Shown: positions 1 through 8,462 of the stretch, piece by piece
How positions within the stretch are numbered: the first letter of the stretch is position 1
Layout of the letters: each line of letters begins with the position of its first letter
NCBI RefSeq assembly: GCF_023284045.1
Contig: NZ_JAKIKQ010000002.1
Coordinates: 248,001 to 312,000, forward strand
DNA length: 64,000 bases
From: Shewanella kaireitica
GTDB taxonomy: Bacteria > Pseudomonadota > Gammaproteobacteria > Enterobacterales > Shewanellaceae
Reading direction: 5' to 3'
Made by a program: the position numbers and the translations under genes
The notes under the pieces: generated by a model
What the model was told of the DNA's origin: nothing
Databases searched by the model: none
Seen by the model: the letters and a program-made list of their open reading frames with translations, nothing else

Positions 1-403
1 GAACCTTGATATGGAAGCTCGCAGAGTTTGCTCGAATATCTTCACCCGTCGCCAAGAATACTATGCGGATCTTGCGCGCCTTGTAATCATCTTGGCTATG
101 TAAGCTTTGAGCTTCATGGTATTCAGGGTTATAGAAAAAGACAATCTGTTCGGCGGTAGGGAAACAATAGGCTTCAGTATGAAAACGAACTACAGGTAAC
201 TTATCGTTGGTGATCACATGGACATTGTGTAGCTCAGTCTGATCCGCAAGCTTGAAGATATTGCGGCTAAGCATTTGATAGCAGGTTTTGTAATCTGGGA
301 AATGAGCTAACAAAGCATCTGTGACTTTAATTTCTGCTGTGATGTATTGATTACTTCTAACGTCCTTGGGAATGTACACTTTTTGCTGATGGCTAAGGGA
401 CAT
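1..403 (-). CDS. Hypothetical protein, C-terminus cut by window edge
   Basis: An open minus-strand frame begins at an ATG (401-403) behind a clear Shine-Dalgarno (AAGGAG, about 6 nt upstream) and runs off the left edge after 134 codons without a stop. The protein starts MSLSHQQKVYIPKDVRSNQY and shows no signal peptide or membrane segment, so it is probably cytosolic. I do not recognise the family. The strong ribosome binding site and uninterrupted frame make it a real gene. Confidence 0.75.
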   Translation of the reverse strand, partial: MSLSHQQKVYIPKDVRSNQYITAEIKVTDALLAHFPDYKTCYQMLSRNIFKLADQTELHNVHVITNDKLPVVRFHTEAYCFPTAEQIVFFYNPEYHEAQSLHSQDDYKARKIRIVFLATGEDIRANSASFHIKV

Positions 404-697
404 AAATACTCCTTGAGATAAGTTAACCATGCATAATTCGATGCTAATGGTAGCGATAAACAATATTAAGAATGCTGCGGTAGACCACACTTTTACCTAG
501 TAGCAACACAATACGCCTCGAATATGATTTATTTCTTAAATTCACAATACAAATTGCTTACATTCGGCCTCTGCGATAAAAACAGCAAACTTCAATTAAA
601 TGATTAATGAAAGGATCGAGCTGAGGATATGCCTCAGCGGTGATTCAGGAGCACAAATAAAGCGGCATTTAGCGTGTTTGCTAGCTTGAAAGAGGCA

Positions 698-1573
698 TTA
701 AGCCTTAGAAAAAATCGGTTTTATACCTTGGATAAAAAATTGATGCACTTCATTTAGCGGCTGATTTTTCGGCCAGATGAGATCATATTGGATCTGCATC
801 TGAGTTTGCATAAATTCAGGCGTTAAAATTTTGATATCTTGCACCTCCTTATGGGGTGAAGAGAGCATCGCCCAGCCAACTCCAGCTTGTACCAGTTGCA
901 ACATACTCTGGTAACCATTTACACAGCAGACCGAAGGCGACATTTTTGTCACGTTATAGAGAGTATCTTGTTTATCTAGCGCACTGCTTAATATCTGTGT
1001 ATGCGCCATTAAGTCATCATTAGTCACTTGGCGTTTTTTCGCCAGCGGATGCTGCTTGCTACAAGCTATCATTACGTCGCAATGGCCAATGGCTTGAAAT
1101 TCATAGAACTGACTGTTTCCTTCAAGGCTGGGGGTCAGTGCTAAATCAACCTCGCCTTCCCTTACCGAATCAAAAATGTCACTGACGCAATGACACATTA
1201 CCTTAAAACGCAGGTGCGGCCATTGTTGTTGTGCTTGCTTTAGCAGCAGAGCTATTGGTTGAAAATCGACATTTTCATCAATCGCCAATGTAAAAGCGGC
1301 AGGCACTCCAGCGGAAAGCTGGCTGGCATTACGGGTAAAGCGCTCAACACTATCAACCACGACTTTGGCACCATCATAAAGGTTTAGGCCTGCGTCGGTC
1401 AGTTGCGGATACTTACCATCCCGGTCAAATAAGCGCACCCCAAGCTCATCTTCTAAACGTGCAATATTGCCGCTAACCGTTGCTAGGTGTTTTCCTATCA
1501 ATCGACCCGCGGCAGAAAATGATCCCGTATCAGCGGCTGCAATAAAGCATTTGAGTAAGTCAGGTTTGATCAT
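698..1573 (-). CDS. LysR-family transcriptional regulator
   Basis: A 291-residue protein with an N-terminal winged HTH (about residues 1-60, including the SAAGRLIG and LEDELGVRLFDR stretches) and a substrate-binding-like effector domain, the normal LysR layout and length. I choose the ATG at 1573 because GGAGAG lies 8 nt upstream and the HTH starts immediately after; the longer frame to 1627 would overlap the operator. It is divergent from the secreted serine hydrolase at 1698. The gap holds a TTCCTAT-N9-ATAGGAA inverted repeat, and the same box recurs before the Ntn hydrolase at 8463, so both are its likely targets. The effector is unknown. Confidence 0.92.
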   Translation of the reverse strand: MIKPDLLKCFIAAADTGSFSAAGRLIGKHLATVSGNIARLEDELGVRLFDRDGKYPQLTDAGLNLYDGAKVVVDSVERFTRNASQLSAGVPAAFTLAIDENVDFQPIALLLKQAQQQWPHLRFKVMCHCVSDIFDSVREGEVDLALTPSLEGNSQFYEFQAIGHCDVMIACSKQHPLAKKRQVTNDDLMAHTQILSSALDKQDTLYNVTKMSPSVCCVNGYQSMLQLVQAGVGWAMLSSPHKEVQDIKILTPEFMQTQMQIQYDLIWPKNQPLNEVHQFFIQGIKPIFSKA

Positions 1574-1592
1574 GGTGTTAACTCTCCAATTA

Positions 1593-1650
1593 TTCCTATT
1601 GGAAAACCATAGGAAACCTATTAACAAATATCGAAATCATTATAGATAAT
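1593..1650 (+). promoter_or_regulatory. LysR-type operator and sigma70 promoter of the serine hydrolase
   Basis: An inverted repeat TTCCTAT-N9-ATAGGAA (1593-1615) ends 5 nt before a -35-like TTAACA (1621-1626). An 18-nt spacer and a -10-like GATAAT (1645-1650) follow. The position just upstream of -35 in a divergent gap is typical for a LysR activator. The same elements, in the same order and with the same spacer, occur at 8359-8416. Confidence 0.75.
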
Positions 1651-1697
1651 AACCTTGTTTTCAGCAATAACACTATTGATACAACGAGGATACCTTT

Positions 1698-2891
1698 ATG
1701 AAAAACTCAATTAAAACACTGGTCATAGCCATGTCTTTAGCAACGACTATGGGATTAGCACATGCTAACAACGCGCCGTCAAATCAAGTACCCGTCAACA
1801 TTGATACTTGGCAGCAACAACGCCATGTAGGCCAAGCACAGATGAAAGATTTTTACCCCAATATGCTGGCGGTTAATGCACAAGATCTCTTTCAGGTTAA
1901 TCATCAAAAACGAGATTATGATCTTCATGAGATCCCTTCACTCGCTCGCATATTGAATCATCCAGCCACAGGCTCTGTTGTTATCATGAATAGCAATGGT
2001 GATGTGCTACTTGAACAATATAGAAATGGTCACGACCGCAATACGACTTTCTCAGACCAGTCATCAACTAAGTCTATTGGTTATATCCTGCTCAATAAGG
2101 CGATTGCAGATGGCAAGATTAAGCTAACGGACAAAGTTGAAAAGTATATCCCAACCATAGGTAGTGGTTTTAGAGGCAGAACAGTCGGTGACGTTGCCGC
2201 TATGAATGTGAACCACTCTGTGGCAGAGCTTGCTGCTTACACCGGTGATAAAGATGCACTTGCTAACTTCGACAAAGATGAAAGCGTTATCGGTATGCAA
2301 CGTAATGATGACCGCATGGAGTTACGTGAATGGATAGAATCAATTACAGCGATGGGTGACAGCAACGAATGGCAAGGTGAAATTGCCAATTACGCCACCA
2401 TTAATACCAGTGTTGTTGGCTGGTTAGTCGAAGCCGCGACAGGAGAATCATTAGCGAAACAGGTGCGTGACTTATTCCACGAGGTGGGTGGTGAAAATAC
2501 CATGTTCATGGGTACTGATTTTGCTGGCACGCCAGTGGTTGGCGCCTCAATGATGTCTTCAACTATCGACTTTGCACGCTACGGTCGCTTACTCATTAGC
2601 GATAAAGCCCAAGTCACTAAAGATATCAAAGATGCAGCCAAAGCAGGTCAACCCGTTCCAGCGCAGCTGACCCATATCGACAGCCATTACTACAAGTCTG
2701 CCATCATGAATGAATATGGTGTTGGTCACAGTGGCTGGGCAGGACAGCTCATTTGGGCTGACCCAGAATCTGGCACTATTATCGCAATCAACAGCATGGT
2801 GCAGTCTGAATTGCCCGCACCATACGATCACTTTAACAAAGAATACCAAGCCGCCTTTGATGTTGTTAAACATCTACGAGCCAAAAAATAA
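1698..2891 (+). CDS. Secreted serine hydrolase, beta-lactamase/class C-like family
   Basis: A 397-residue protein with a signal peptide (MKNSIKTLVIAMSLATTMGLAHA). The active-site SxxK motif is S122-S-T-K125, a Tyr motif YAT lies at 232-234 (class C enzymes usually have YxN), and a C-terminal HSG (344-346) stands where KTG/HTG is expected. These place it in the serine beta-lactamase-like transpeptidase/esterase fold acting in the periplasm or outside. Whether it hydrolyses beta-lactams, peptides or esters cannot be told; the YAT variation argues against simply calling it a beta-lactamase. It is divergent from the LysR gene and very likely under its control. Confidence 0.88.
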   Translation: MKNSIKTLVIAMSLATTMGLAHANNAPSNQVPVNIDTWQQQRHVGQAQMKDFYPNMLAVNAQDLFQVNHQKRDYDLHEIPSLARILNHPATGSVVIMNSNGDVLLEQYRNGHDRNTTFSDQSSTKSIGYILLNKAIADGKIKLTDKVEKYIPTIGSGFRGRTVGDVAAMNVNHSVAELAAYTGDKDALANFDKDESVIGMQRNDDRMELREWIESITAMGDSNEWQGEIANYATINTSVVGWLVEAATGESLAKQVRDLFHEVGGENTMFMGTDFAGTPVVGASMMSSTIDFARYGRLLISDKAQVTKDIKDAAKAGQPVPAQLTHIDSHYYKSAIMNEYGVGHSGWAGQLIWADPESGTIIAINSMVQSELPAPYDHFNKEYQAAFDVVKHLRAKK

Positions 2892-2903
2892 CCAACCTGT
2901 CAG

Positions 2904-2947
2904 CCTAAACAGCATCAGCCGTCACTCAATGTGCGGCTGATTTTAGG
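2904..2947. terminator. Hairpin terminator between convergent genes
   Basis: ATCAGCCG (2914-2921) pairs with CGGCTGAT (2934-2941), extended by CCTAAA/TTTAGG outer arms and followed by TTTT. It lies between the serine hydrolase and the convergent gene at 2988, so it can serve both. Confidence 0.7.
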
Positions 2948-2987
2948 CGCCTGGCCACAGGTAAATATGGAATAATCAAACGACTTC

Positions 2988-3293
2988 TCAGCTCAGTTTA
3001 GACTTAATAGTATTCTTTAATTGCAGCATAAATGTTTTAAAATGCGGCATAAAGTCGACAAATAATGGGTGCTTACGTTGCTGCACCATCATTGGCCCTA
3101 ATAAACGAAGAGCAACGGCTAACCTAACAGCGAACGTCGGTTGTAATCCGCTAGCTCGCTTCAAGTTGTCTACCAGCTGAAACAGATCTTCTCTATCTTC
3201 AAACTCAAATTCAATGGTTCTAGCTGGCTTGTCAGCCTCAGCAATAAGCTCTTCAACCGTTATTCTATAGCTGTTATTCTTGTTTGAATTCAT
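2988..3293 (-). CDS. DUF3861-like small protein
   Basis: A 101-residue cytosolic protein. The YRITVEEL start and the C-terminal RKHPLFVDFMPHFKTFM stretch resemble my memory of the uncharacterised DUF3861 family, which has about this length. The function is unknown. It stands alone, convergent with the serine hydrolase; the next gene on the same strand ends about 55 nt upstream. Confidence 0.75.
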   Translation of the reverse strand: MNSNKNNSYRITVEELIAEADKPARTIEFEFEDREDLFQLVDNLKRASGLQPTFAVRLAVALRLLGPMMVQQRKHPLFVDFMPHFKTFMLQLKNTIKSKLS

Positions 3294-3347
3294 TAGATTT
3301 TATCCTTTTGGGGTCAAATTCACTAACACCGCTTCTCTGCAAAAACC

Positions 3348-3836
3348 TTACTCATTCGGTATTATTCTTTTAAGCGGAATATCTCCACTAATAATCGTTG
3401 CCCTCTCACCCGTTAAACTAACGAGTTTAGCCTCAATATGCATCGACATAGGAAACTGGCTATCCGGCTGCTTGATGATCACTTCGGCGTACGTACGATA
3501 ACGTTTGGATAGAAAGTAGTAGGTGTCGTCCCAATGGCAATCAAAAAAGAAATTGGGTTCACTGAGGTTAATATTTTCAAGTCGATTATTTGAATAGCGT
3601 AAGTAACTGTCGGTAGTAATAATACTGCAAACATTGTCGCTTGCACCACGACTGAAGTTAAAGCTAAGCGCCGGCTTAGCGGCCAACTTGGTATTATTTC
3701 CCCCGAGGTAACGATCCAGTTTAATCGTAATGTTAGCATTATTGGCGATATCGTCAGACTTAACAGGTTTAGCAGCCATTAACAAAACAGTGCCGATAAC
3801 GACCGCGATAAGCTGTAGTCCAAAACGAGCAAACAT
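3348..3836 (-). CDS. Hypothetical exported protein
   Basis: A 162-residue protein with a signal peptide (MFARFGLQLIAVVIGTVLLMAA) and a mature part rich in beta-type sequence (NITIKLDRYLGG, FFFDCHWDDTYY). The start at 3836 is set by a strong AAGGAGG 6-8 nt upstream; the frame is open further, to 3908, but that start has no such site. Two Cys residues in the mature part could form a disulfide. The family is not recognised. It follows the flavin-reductase-like gene by about 77 nt on the same strand and may be co-transcribed. Confidence 0.75.
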   Translation of the reverse strand: MFARFGLQLIAVVIGTVLLMAAKPVKSDDIANNANITIKLDRYLGGNNTKLAAKPALSFNFSRGASDNVCSIITTDSYLRYSNNRLENINLSEPNFFFDCHWDDTYYFLSKRYRTYAEVIIKQPDSQFPMSMHIEAKLVSLTGERATIISGDIPLKRIIPNE

Positions 3837-3913
3837 ACTCCCCTCCTTGCCTAATAACGCTTTATTTAGTCTACTCCTCAGCTCTGTTTTTGCGTACTTT
3901 ATTTTCAACCCTT

Positions 3914-4561
3914 TTAGCGACCTTCTAATGGCAAAGAGTCTAACTCTCTATCAGGTTTAGCATAACTAAGCCTATCTAGCCTTTGGGTTTGGTGGTAACT
4001 ATCAAGACCAGAAATTGCGACGCTCTCCAGAGACTCTATATCCAAATAACCATCATCTTTAATACAGTGCTGATCAACAATAATGTGTTCGACCTCGCCA
4101 ATGACAAGTACCGTCCCATTAATCGCGAGCGGAGTAACTTGTCTTAGTAGCAAGGAAAATTTTAGCTGACTTTGCTCAACGAACGGGGCAAAAATACCAT
4201 CAAGGTACTCCTCAGTTAAACCAACCTCTTTAAACTCAGAAACATCAGCATCATAGCGGGCTGAGGTTTGATGAGCTTGCCGATATATTAACGTGGACAC
4301 ATGATTAATCGTGTAGCTACTAGTTTGTTTTATATTACTCAATGTACCTCTAGGCACACTTTCAGGACGAATAATCATTCCAATTAATGCCGGATCAGCA
4401 CCGAGATGAAATACTGAACTGACTATGGCGAGGTTACTACAACCACTGTAGTCTTTTGTGCCAATTAAATTAGCACTTTTAAAGCCAGACAAACTGTTAA
4501 TTAATCTTGCTCGAGCTCGTTGCTCCATCTGGTTTATTTCACCAGAACTAATGTGTTTCAT
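3914..4561 (-). CDS. Flavin reductase-like (FMN-binding split barrel) protein
   Basis: A 215-residue protein resembling the DIM6/NTAB flavin reductase and flavoredoxin-type group: SGFKSANLIGTKDYSGCSNLA near the N-terminus, then a Pro-Ala-hydrophobic strand and the GTLSNIKQTSSYTINHV segment typical of the FMN pocket. The ATG at 4561 has AAGGAA 8 nt upstream; the upstream ATG at 4579 lacks one. It lies 46 nt behind the photolyase gene on the same strand. A flavin-handling protein next to a FAD enzyme suggests, as inference, that it supplies or maintains reduced flavin. Confidence 0.78.
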   Translation of the reverse strand: MKHISSGEINQMEQRARARLINSLSGFKSANLIGTKDYSGCSNLAIVSSVFHLGADPALIGMIIRPESVPRGTLSNIKQTSSYTINHVSTLIYRQAHQTSARYDADVSEFKEVGLTEEYLDGIFAPFVEQSQLKFSLLLRQVTPLAINGTVLVIGEVEHIIVDQHCIKDDGYLDIESLESVAISGLDSYHQTQRLDRLSYAKPDRELDSLPLEGR

Positions 4562-4607
4562 TTTTATGATTCCTTTCATAGGATGACTTCAAATAACGAT
4601 GAAAGCA

Positions 4608-6215
4608 TTACAGCTCCTCAATATGAGCTAATAGGTGTTTGGCACGCATGAGCACCAATTCCTTATCTCGCATTGGCTTTTTTAGCCAATTGCTATAGAC
4701 CATTTTAGTGCGTGGATTCGCTTTAAAGTCATCAATATGTTGTGTCATGAAATGCCAGTACAGAGCATTTAAAGGACATCCATTATCTGTGTAACTCTCG
4801 CTAACTTGGTAATAGCACCCGTTACAATAGTCACTCATTTTCTTTATATAGTTACCGCTTGCCGCATATGCTTTCGAACCAACAATACCACCATCGGCAA
4901 ACTGACTCATGCCCCTGGTGTTAGGCATTTCAACCCATTCAATAGCATCGATATAAACGCCTAAGTACCAGTCATCAACTTGATTGGGATCTATGCCTGC
5001 AATCAAACAAAAGTTCCCCGTAACCATCAAGCGTTGGATATGGTGGGCATAGGCATAATCCAACGATTGCTTAATAGCATTATGTAGGCAGTTCATTTTG
5101 GTTTCACCATTCCAAAACCAGCTAGGCAAGTTAGTATTAGCAGCCAACTCATTAAGCTGGCCATACTCAGGCATATTTGCCCAATACACACCTCGAACGA
5201 ACTCTCTCCAGCCTAATATCTGCCTAACAAACCCTTCAATCTGCGACAAACTCACCTCGCCATCAGCCGAGTGATAAAAAGCAATCGCGCTACTTACGAC
5301 TTGCTGAGGGCCAAGGATCTTGGCATTGAGGGCAAACGATAGTCGTGAATGGTACAGCGACCACTGCTTACTCTGGAACAGTTCGCCTTGGTTAGCATCA
5401 AGTTTGTCGGTCATTGCATCTTGAAATCGCCCAAACCTGATCAAGCAGTGCTGACAGAAAAATTGCAGTAACTCGTTCGCTTGCAGCCGAGTCACAGGCC
5501 AAAGTAATTGAGAGTGAGCTACACCAATGGTATCGATATTATGTCGCTGTAATCGCTGTAAAATGGAGGTGACATTGTTGGCAAACAGCAAAGGCTCTGG
5601 CACATCGTCGAAATCGCTGACTTTGAGTTTTTGGCGGTTATCAGCATCAAAGTTCCATTGCCCACCAACAGGTTGAGCACCGTCCATTAACAGTTGAAAT
5701 CGTATTCTCAACTTGCGATAAAAATGCTCCAAACGGTGTTTTTTACCTTTGCTAAAGTAGTCATCTAGCTCAGAGTCTGACAGGTAGAAATGCTCAGTTT
5801 CATAAGCTTGCCCCTTAACTGGCGAAGCTTGTGAAAAATCAGATAATTGCTGCCGTAAACGGTATTCATCCGCTAACTGATATTCAAACTGATTAACCTG
5901 GTAACGTTCAAATAGCGCAGTTAACATTGCAGGTAAGTCTTGATAGCACGCAGTATCGTCAAGAGTCAGATGTAGTACCCGGTGACCCGCGTATTCCAGC
6001 GCTTGAGCGAACGCTGACATTGCTGCAAAAAAGGCACACACTTTCTGCACATGATGACGTGTATAGTTTGCTTCTTGGTGAAGCTCGGCAATCACATACA
6101 AGGTATTAGGATTTTTCTCTTGGTACCAAGAGTGCGATGCGTTGAGCTGGTCGCCCAAAATTAACCTCAACGTTGACGCTTGTTGAACGGTTGATGAATG
6201 ATGTTGAGGGCTCAT
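4608..6215 (-). CDS. FeS-type photolyase/cryptochrome (FeS-BCP, (6-4) photolyase-like)
   Basis: A 535-residue protein of the photolyase-related class of bacterial cryptochromes and (6-4) photolyases that carry an iron-sulfur cluster. The N-terminal alpha/beta domain starts at [10 protein letters not shown]; the C-terminal helical FAD domain includes [12 protein letters not shown] and [12 protein letters not shown]. Four Cys (C376, C464, C467, C480) have the spacing 88-3-13, the same as the cluster ligands I recall for Agrobacterium PhrB. Predicted activity is light-driven DNA repair. Its ATG overlaps the stop of the DUF2256 gene (ATGA), showing translational coupling. Confidence 0.9.
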   Translation of the reverse strand: MSPQHHSSTVQQASTLRLILGDQLNASHSWYQEKNPNTLYVIAELHQEANYTRHHVQKVCAFFAAMSAFAQALEYAGHRVLHLTLDDTACYQDLPAMLTALFERYQVNQFEYQLADEYRLRQQLSDFSQASPVKGQAYETEHFYLSDSELDDYFSKGKKHRLEHFYRKLRIRFQLLMDGAQPVGGQWNFDADNRQKLKVSDFDDVPEPLLFANNVTSILQRLQRHNIDTIGVAHSQLLWPVTRLQANELLQFFCQHCLIRFGRFQDAMTDKLDANQGELFQSKQWSLYHSRLSFALNAKILGPQQVVSSAIAFYHSADGEVSLSQIEGFVRQILGWREFVRGVYWANMPEYGQLNELAANTNLPSWFWNGETKMNCLHNAIKQSLDYAYAHHIQRLMVTGNFCLIAGIDPNQVDDWYLGVYIDAIEWVEMPNTRGMSQFADGGIVGSKAYAASGNYIKKMSDYCNGCYYQVSESYTDNGCPLNALYWHFMTQHIDDFKANPRTKMVYSNWLKKPMRDKELVLMRAKHLLAHIEEL

Positions 6216-6364
6216 TTAGTACTCCCTGATATCTGTTGTTTATTTCCGGCGCAGCGCTTAGAACAATACTTAACCTCAGCCCAGTCTTTCTGCCATTTCT
6301 TTCGCCACAGAAAGGGCCGTAAACAGACGATGCAAACTTTACTTGGAAGCTTAGATTTCTTCAT
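6212..6364 (-). CDS. DUF2256 small Cys-rich protein
   Basis: A 50-residue protein, [20 protein letters not shown] followed by a basic/aromatic stretch and CSKRC, matching DUF2256 (CxxC plus CxxxC, a likely zinc-binding ribbon). AGGAGG lies 8 nt before the ATG at 6362-6364. The stop overlaps the photolyase start by ATGA. DUF2256 genes are often found beside this photolyase class, which supports the call. The role is unknown; a partner or assembly function for the photolyase is inference. Confidence 0.88.
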   Translation of the reverse strand: MKKSKLPSKVCIVCLRPFLWRKKWQKDWAEVKYCSKRCAGNKQQISGSTK

Positions 6365-6500
6365 CTTAGGAACCTCCTGTTAGAACGCTTTTAAACCAAA
6401 CGAAAAGAGCTGCGGTATTGAAAACTGAAATGAGTAGCGTTGTTAACCCAGAGCCTAGCGCAAGCGAGTTCGATTATTCGTTATCAATATTGGCTTACTT

Positions 6501-6773
6501 CTACCGCTGATTGCTTACAGAACGCTGATTTAACTGCCTAGCTATGGTGATAACCAAAGCATTAAACTCATTGTAGGCAAGCCGATCCTTATACTCATAG
6601 GAAAATCGTCCGTGAAATTGCAAGGTCATCACTAAGTCCTGATATCCCAAATAACAGGTGTAACCATCAAAGTCATGCCATGCTGTTAATCCATCAAGAT
6701 GGTATTTGTTATCGTACATTTTCCCTTTGGAAACTATATGGTTGAACACTACAAGGTGTTTAGATAAGGACAT
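6501..6773 (-). CDS. Hypothetical small protein
   Basis: A 90-residue cytosolic protein (MSLSKHLVVFNHIVSKGKMY...). The start at 6773 has AAGGGGAA close upstream; an upstream extension to 6839 lacks a good site. Aromatic-rich middle (WHDFDGYTCYLGYQDL) and no signal peptide or known motif. It stands alone upstream of the photolyase operon on the same strand. I do not recognise it. Confidence 0.6.
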   Translation of the reverse strand: MSLSKHLVVFNHIVSKGKMYDNKYHLDGLTAWHDFDGYTCYLGYQDLVMTLQFHGRFSYEYKDRLAYNEFNALVITIARQLNQRSVSNQR

Positions 6774-6995
6774 AATTCCCCTTTTAAAAGCATTGGTTTT
6801 AAATAATATTTGCTGTAGCCGAGATTCAAACGCTATCACTACAGATTAACTACGAATTAAAGCTCAAAAGGGTTCAACAAAATAATGGAGTTATGACTGA
6901 TTCTAGGAGGTTTTACTTACAGGAATATCGAACTGATAATTGTAATGAAATTGAATCGAACAGTTAAGATTTGAGGGATAAGTACTTCCATGTAC

Positions 6996-7023
6996 AAAAA
7001 AGCGGACCTTGTGGTCCGCTTTG
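6996..7023 (-). terminator. Rho-independent terminator of the DUF3297 gene
   Basis: GCGGACC and GGTCCGC arms around a TTGT loop (7002-7020). On the minus strand the A-run 6996-7001 becomes a T-tract after the hairpin, 39 nt downstream of the stop at 7062. Confidence 0.85.
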
Positions 7024-7061
7024 TTAGCTAATGTTTAGCTTATCGATTTAAGCCACGATAC

Positions 7062-7310
7062 TTACTTATAGAAGGCTTCAACCGTTCCTTTAACTGTCAT
7101 CATAAGCGGTTGGCCGCGACGGTCTAACGCTTTATGTGATGGCACTTTTACCCAACCTTCGCTAATGCAATATTCTTCAACATCAAAACGCTCTTTGTCA
7201 TTAAGCTTAATGCCAATGTCATACTCAAAAATAGCTTCCACATGGTGCTTGCTGCGTGGATTAACGGATAGGCGATCAGGTAAAGCTGGCTTTGAAGTCG
7301 TATCGGTCAT
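7062..7310 (-). CDS. DUF3297 family protein
   Basis: An 82-residue cytosolic protein with the DUF3297 signature: PDRLSVNPRSKHH near the N-terminus, VEEYCISEGWVKVP in the middle and G-V-EAFYK at the end; the length is typical. The function of the family is unknown. It is monocistronic, with its own terminator downstream. Confidence 0.88.
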   Translation of the reverse strand: MTDTTSKPALPDRLSVNPRSKHHVEAIFEYDIGIKLNDKERFDVEEYCISEGWVKVPSHKALDRRGQPLMMTVKGTVEAFYK

Positions 7311-7569
7311 GGTCTTGGCCTGTAATCAAAAGTAATAAATATATTGTGCGCTATTGTAGGCAATAGCGCACCTATGCTCAATAGTGACAGTGATAAATGT
7401 CGCGCCCACCCAAATATACTCAACATCATTAACCCATTCGAAATACAGATATATACTGGCTTTGTCTATTTTATTATTCAATTCAGAATAGCAGCGTAAT
7501 CTTCACTCAATACCTCATAAATATTCATGAGCATTTGCACTTAATTGAATAAATATATTAGGAATAAAC

Positions 7570-7974
7570 ATGAAAAAATTAATACTAATCAGCGGCATTC
7601 TAGCGCTATCTTCAAGCCTATATTCAGTAACATCATCAGCTCAAGAAGGCTTTTCATCACCCCAGAAATCAGCTGCAGAATCAACCACACAAGGGTTTAA
7701 TGGTGCTGGTACATCTAACTTTCACTCAGTTAGACATGCACTAGATTCTAGAGATGATTCTCACGTTACCCTAAAAGGTAAAATTACTGAAGCTATCGGT
7801 GGTGAACGATATAGTTTTCAAGATGAAACTGGCGATATCGTTATCGAAATAGAACATGATGAGTGGCATGGTTTAAATGTCACCCCAGATACTACTTTAG
7901 TGATTCGTGGGGAGATTGATCGTGAATGGGAAAGTGTCAAAGTCGATGTAGACCATATTAGCATTGCACCATGA
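7570..7974 (+). CDS. YgiW/YdeI-type OB-fold stress protein (BOF family)
   Basis: A 134-residue periplasmic protein: signal peptide MKKLILISGILALSSSLYSV..., then a polar linker and the bacterial OB-fold (BOF/DUF388) domain from about residue 50 (VTLKGKITEAIGGERYSFQD, GDIVIEI, RGEIDREWESVKVDV). Family members contribute to tolerance of peroxide, cations or antimicrobial peptides. It is a single gene with GGAATAAAC before the ATG. Confidence 0.88.
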   Translation: MKKLILISGILALSSSLYSVTSSAQEGFSSPQKSAAESTTQGFNGAGTSNFHSVRHALDSRDDSHVTLKGKITEAIGGERYSFQDETGDIVIEIEHDEWHGLNVTPDTTLVIRGEIDREWESVKVDVDHISIAP

Positions 7975-8005
7975 TATTCGGCTTGCAATAACAAGCGATA
8001 TACAA

Positions 8006-8042
8006 AGTGCAGGGTTAATTTTACAAACACTGCACTCTTTTC
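8006..8042 (+). terminator. Probable terminator of the OB-fold gene
   Basis: AGTGCAG (8006-8012) and CTGCACT (8030-8036) form a hairpin with a 17-nt loop, followed by CTTTTCT. The loop is long, so strength is uncertain. Confidence 0.5.
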
Positions 8043-8358
8043 TAGCTTATGCTCTATCAAACCAATCAGCGGATTCAGCCCCTATATTCAAAAAGAATTA
8101 ACTCAGCCTATAGAATCCATCAGTTAAAGTACTATAGTTTCAAATTGAGTCGAAGTGAATGAGCCTATAGTGCCGCTGCGCTTGCCATTGCTCAACGATT
8201 AAGCCATCATTTTCAATATTCAGAATATAGCCTCTTAAGCTTCAAAACCGCTCTTATGCAGATCAATTGATAAATCGCTTATCCCTTTTCTTTATTCAGC
8301 CACAATAAAACATCGAATAAGATAATTGCACCGTAATGCCTTTTTCTTGCCCCCACAA

Positions 8359-8416
8359 TCCTATGGCAAAAACCATAGGAAAGCTATTAACAGATATTTA
8401 AAAAATTATAGATAAT
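8359..8416 (+). promoter_or_regulatory. LysR-type operator and promoter of the C45-type hydrolase
   Basis: A perfect inverted repeat TCCTATGG-N6-CCATAGGA (8359-8380), then TTAACA (8387-8392), an 18-nt spacer and GATAAT (8411-8416). The block through TTGTTTTCA and the following CAAT is nearly identical to the one before the serine hydrolase (1593 onward). The rest of the 7975-8462 gap holds only the upstream gene's terminator and AT-rich sequence. Confidence 0.75.
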
Positions 8417-8462
8417 AACCTTGTTTTCAACAATCAATGAATATTTAAACGAGGGTCACATT

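Noticed and set aside
1698..2891. Calling the serine hydrolase AmpC beta-lactamase
   Set aside because: The SxxK is present, but the Tyr motif is YAT and the third motif is HSG; the substrate cannot be assigned.
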